24,736 bases of DNA, taken from contig PUNU01000071.1 in NCBI GenBank assembly GCA_003551865.1, positions 1 to 24,736 on the forward strand. Direction: 5' to 3'. The translations under genes were made by a program, and so were the position numbers. Below, one piece after another: positions 23,101 to 24,736 of the stretch. A model generated the notes under the pieces. It saw only the letters and a list, made by a program, of their open reading frames with translations. It was not told the DNA's origin and did no database searches. This DNA is from Syntrophomonadaceae bacterium. Its GTDB lineage: Bacteria; Bacillota_D; Dethiobacteria; DTU022. The first letter of the stretch is position 1. Each line of letters starts with the position of its first letter.

Positions 23101-23725
23101 ACTGGGGGAAGTGAACCTGGGCGCGATCGAGGAGCTTTCCCGTCTCGAAGAAAGGATTAACTTTCTTAAAGATCAACGCGAGGATCTGCAAAACGGCGAA
23201 GTATCCCTGAAAAAAGTTTTAGCCGAGATCGATCAGCGCATGGAATATTACTTTAAAACCGCTTTTGAACAAATCGGAGAAAATTTTAAGGAGACCTTTA
23301 AGGAGCTGTTTGACGGCGGGCAGGTTATGCTGAAACTGACCGATGCCGATAACATCCTGGAATCGGGGATCGAAATTATTGCCCAGCCCCCCGGGAAAAA
23401 ACTGCAAAACATTACCCTTCTTTCAGCCGGCGAAAAGGTGCTGACCGCAATTGCCCTTGTTTTTGCCATTTTGCGGTTTAAACCGGCTCCTTTTTATGTG
23501 CTCGACGAAGTCGAATCCACGCTCGATGACGCCAACCTCTACCGGTTTACCAGGTTCCTCAGCCAGTTGGCCCGCCGGGCCCAGTTTATAATGATCACTC
23601 ACCGCAAAAGGACCATGGAAGAATCTGGAGTTCTTTACGGCGTTACCATGCCGGAACCCGGCATTTCACGTTTGGTATCACTTAATATTGACGAAAACAA
23701 GGAAATCAAGGCCAGGGAGAATTAA
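20159..23725 (+). CDS. smc: Chromosome partition protein SMC
   Basis: The 1188-residue product has the full SMC layout (B. subtilis 1186). The N-terminal head has MELFGFKSFAEKTELVF and Walker A GPNGCGKSN (31-39), then LGEQSVKSLRG and the Q-loop region. Coiled coil runs to about 500, the hinge starts near 519 (PGIIGPVADIISVDEKYIQA) and includes GGVIRGGSLPG nearby. A second coiled coil follows to about 1010. The C-terminal head has Walker B VLDEVESTLDD (Asp1116, Glu1117). The ABC signature reads LSAGE (1088-1092) rather than the usual LSGGE. SMC with ScpA/ScpB extrudes DNA loops and aligns chromosome arms. The start is GTG 20159, after AGGGAG (20144-20149), giving the typical YLKRMELFGFKSF beginning; upstream TTG 20129 is less likely. 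Confidence 0.96.
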   Translation: MYLKRMELFGFKSFAEKTELVFSPGIAAVIGPNGCGKSNLVDAVRWALGEQSVKSLRGNRMEEVIFSGSENRKPLNFAEVSLTFTDADEFLNLDYDEVTITRRLFRSGESEYYINKSPCRLKDITEMFLDTGLGKEVYSVIGQGRVDEIINSRPEERREIFEEAAGIFKYKLRKREAQRRLEETRENLIRVQDLIFELETQIEPLREQAEVTRQYRELKQKIDNEEKKLLSYRLTRSREQLEKINRQLQTVSDNLVSAAARGGKHEKEVQELKQNLQDQQAHKSELEQKLNRLSSTLEQQESELRVLQERETRFNEQLEQNRTRVEKLDLMMEEQHRQKSGAEEDLKQRKKELEELNEQLEQLREELAEHEDSPLAEEVEKQQEKIYQAAARKEAAISTIEELNRRLERIGAQKKVLQDEINDLQGNLTQAQETTASLEGEIEDLEKELVSAEGLEKSEIENEEKARRELEKLTREEQEKKEELYGVNSRLSLLKEQDSALTGYYRGVKEIMQARSKLPGIIGPVADIISVDEKYIQAVESALGAALQYLVAESEKDVHRAIAFLKENNRGWATFLPLDILHQSADPLSRHGGWDELEGVIDRASNLVKADRAYRKVIDYLMSSILVCHGLEHASKAARFIKHSCRVVTLQGEMINPGGVIRGGSLPGRNAGMPLGRRKEIEKLTARQAELEKARAEAASKVEEAKNRLAAQQKQVEEAAGQRRRFAGQLEEIQKKAEAQRREQENCHARLKAGEKTKRELDNEESDINRRMSSLQQEIDEAENEIARLENELAGKKEDYRHFLNEKKNLEHKITETLIKISSYREQRDALQARIKVIEDNINKPAAEKQEKQQEDERFKNELAENREAQESTKTRIEELNEEKAALLNELENTNSRVNEFEAELLDLEEQDKRRQSQVARQEKREKNLSVEQTRLQTEINYQEMRFRELFQSLEPAELDDDFDPEECRTQVENLKEDLEELGEVNLGAIEELSRLEERINFLKDQREDLQNGEVSLKKVLAEIDQRMEYYFKTAFEQIGENFKETFKELFDGGQVMLKLTDADNILESGIEIIAQPPGKKLQNITLLSAGEKVLTAIALVFAILRFKPAPFYVLDEVESTLDDANLYRFTRFLSQLARRAQFIMITHRKRTMEESGVLYGVTMPEPGISRLVSLNIDENKEIKAREN

Positions 23726-23732
23726 GGGCAGA

Positions 23733-24644
23733 ATGAGCATGATTAATCAGTTTAAAAAGAGCTTGACCCGCAGTAAAAGCGGTTTCCTGGGCCGCCTGGA
23801 AGACCTGTTCGGCAGCGGAGAGTTAAACGGCGAATTCTACGAGGAATTGGAAGAAACTCTTGTTGCCGGGGACGTAGGAGTGCAAACTGCCATGAAGCTG
23901 GTGGACCGCCTAAAAGAAGAAGTAAAACAACAGAAGATTAAGGACCGGGAAACAGCCAGGGAACTGCTCGGAAATATAATGATCGAACTGTTAAACAAAA
24001 GTGCTTCGCTGCAGGAAGCTCCTGAAAAGCCCTGCGTCGTTCTCCTGGTGGGAGTAAACGGCTCTGGAAAGACGACTTCGGCGGCTAAACTGGCCAGGTA
24101 TTACCGGGAACAGGGCAAGAAGGTTCTCCTGGTGGCCGGCGACACTTTCAGGGCCGCCGCCATTGAGCAGCTGGAAATTTGGGCCGAAAGAGCCGGTGCC
24201 GACCTGATCAAACAGCAGCCGGGCTCGGATGCTTCCGCGCTTTATTTTGATGCCATGAATGCCGCCCGGGCCAGGGAATACGATGTCGTAGTGGGCGATA
24301 CCGCCGGCCGCCTGCAGAGCAGGTACAACTTGATGGAAGAGTTAAACAAAATTTATCGGGTTGTCAACCGTAATACTCCCGGCGCTCCGCACGAAGTATT
24401 GCTGGTTTTAGATGCCACTACCGGGCAAAACGCAGTATCCCAGGCCAAAAGCTTTAACGAGGCTCTACCCATAAACGGTATAGTTCTGGCCAAGTTGGAC
24501 GGCACTGCCCGTGGAGGAATTGTCATCGCCATTCAGGATGAACTGAATATACCGGTTCGTTTTATCGGCACCGGGGAAAAAATTGAAGATTTTGCCCCCT
24601 TTGATCCTGCCGCATTTGTCCACGCCCTTCTCCATGAAAAATAA
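23733..24644 (+). CDS. ftsY: Signal recognition particle receptor FtsY
   Basis: This 303-residue SRP GTPase docks the Ffh-ribosome complex at the membrane. A short N domain is followed by the G domain: G1 GVNGSGKTT (107-115), G2 DTFRAAAIEQL (from 137), G3 DTAGRLQ (189-195), DATTGQNA, G4 AKLDGTARGG (253-262) and G5 FIGTGEKIEDFAPFDP. The long acidic A domain of E. coli FtsY is missing, which is normal for Firmicutes. G4 has Ala before KLD where Thr is usual; Lys and Asp are kept. The start is ATG 23733 (or ATG 23739), seven bases after the smc stop, so the genes are tightly linked. ffh would be expected next, outside the window. Confidence 0.96.
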   Translation: MSMINQFKKSLTRSKSGFLGRLEDLFGSGELNGEFYEELEETLVAGDVGVQTAMKLVDRLKEEVKQQKIKDRETARELLGNIMIELLNKSASLQEAPEKPCVVLLVGVNGSGKTTSAAKLARYYREQGKKVLLVAGDTFRAAAIEQLEIWAERAGADLIKQQPGSDASALYFDAMNAARAREYDVVVGDTAGRLQSRYNLMEELNKIYRVVNRNTPGAPHEVLLVLDATTGQNAVSQAKSFNEALPINGIVLAKLDGTARGGIVIAIQDELNIPVRFIGTGEKIEDFAPFDPAAFVHALLHEK

Positions 24645-24684
24645 ATGTAACTACTCAGCCTGTTGTCCTTGTTGAGTGAAAAGC

Positions 24685-24736
24685 TGTGCCATGGGGACGG
24701 TTCGAGCGTTCCTGAGCGTAGCGAAGGCCGAAGGGA
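24685..24736. repeat. Probable edge of a dispersed palindromic repeat (REP-like)
   Basis: After the ftsY stop the sequence changes in character. TGTGCCATGGGGACGGTTC (24685-24703) resembles, from memory, the ends of REP-like elements linked to Y1/RAYT transposases in Clostridia. The next bases, with CCTGAGCGTAGCGAAGG (24711-24727), resemble common intergenic repeats. There is no second copy here, so repeat status is inferred. The element runs off the right end. Confidence 0.35.

Noticed and set aside
24489..24518. Ala in place of Thr in the FtsY G4 motif (AKLDGTARGG).
   Set aside because: The Lys and Asp that define guanine recognition are present, and Ala at this position appears tolerable in SRP GTPases; not strong evidence of altered function.
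24650..24677. ACTCAGC/GTTGAGT hairpin as the ftsY terminator.
   Set aside because: The stem is short with a G-U pair and is followed by GAAAAG rather than a U-tract.

Overview
The window is a chromosomal housekeeping segment from a Gram-positive, probably endospore-forming bacterium of the Clostridia (Bacillota). This rests on the pheS-pheT-zapA-cvpA...mutS2 order, a class A penicillin-binding protein of the PonA type, a spoVS gene, a B. subtilis-like plsX-fab-acpP-rnc-smc-ftsY order, strong GGAGG ribosome binding sites, and frequent GTG/TTG starts. The base composition looks balanced. The genus cannot be fixed from sequence alone; an anaerobic, fermentative or syntrophic lineage would fit the ADP-forming acyl-CoA synthetase.

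Layout. Region 1 (1-6714, plus strand) holds the end of pheS, then pheT, zapA, a cvpA-like membrane protein gene, a terminator with a second strong hairpin, and the overlapping pair mpg-mutS2, which ends at a strong terminator. Region 2 (6758-9607, minus strand) is one large class A penicillin-binding protein gene with C-terminal Fn3-like and PASTA domains. Region 3 (9608-12555) starts with a symmetric divergent promoter region and holds an ADP-forming acyl-CoA synthetase gene and a small NusG-domain-II gene, probably ending at a weak terminator. Region 4 (12652-24644, plus strand) starts at a consensus sigma-A promoter (TTGACA, 17 bp, TATAAT). It runs through a DUF177/YceD gene, rpmF (58 codons), plsX, fabH, fabD, fabG, acpP, fabF, rnc, spoVS, smc and ftsY. 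The last ~50 bases look like the edge of a dispersed repeat.

How the genes work together. PheS/PheT charge tRNA-Phe. ZapA supports the FtsZ ring. Mpg and MutS2 act on damaged or recombining DNA. The PBP builds the wall. The synthetase probably interconverts acyl-CoA + ADP + Pi and acid + ATP. The long right-hand cluster couples ribosome assembly (L32, YceD), phospholipid and fatty acid synthesis (PlsX, FabH/D/G/F, ACP), RNA processing (RNase III), sporulation (SpoVS), chromosome segregation (SMC) and membrane protein targeting (FtsY).

I found no phage, CRISPR, defence, toxin or biosynthetic island, and no convincing undescribed system. The points that deserve a second look are regulatory or small: the interlocked divergent promoters at 9652-9684, repeats in the synthetase leader, stable hairpins without U-tracts between rpmF and plsX and at the end of spoVS, an altered ABC signature (LSAGE) in SMC, the Fn3-PASTA tail of the PBP, and the repeat edge at the right end.
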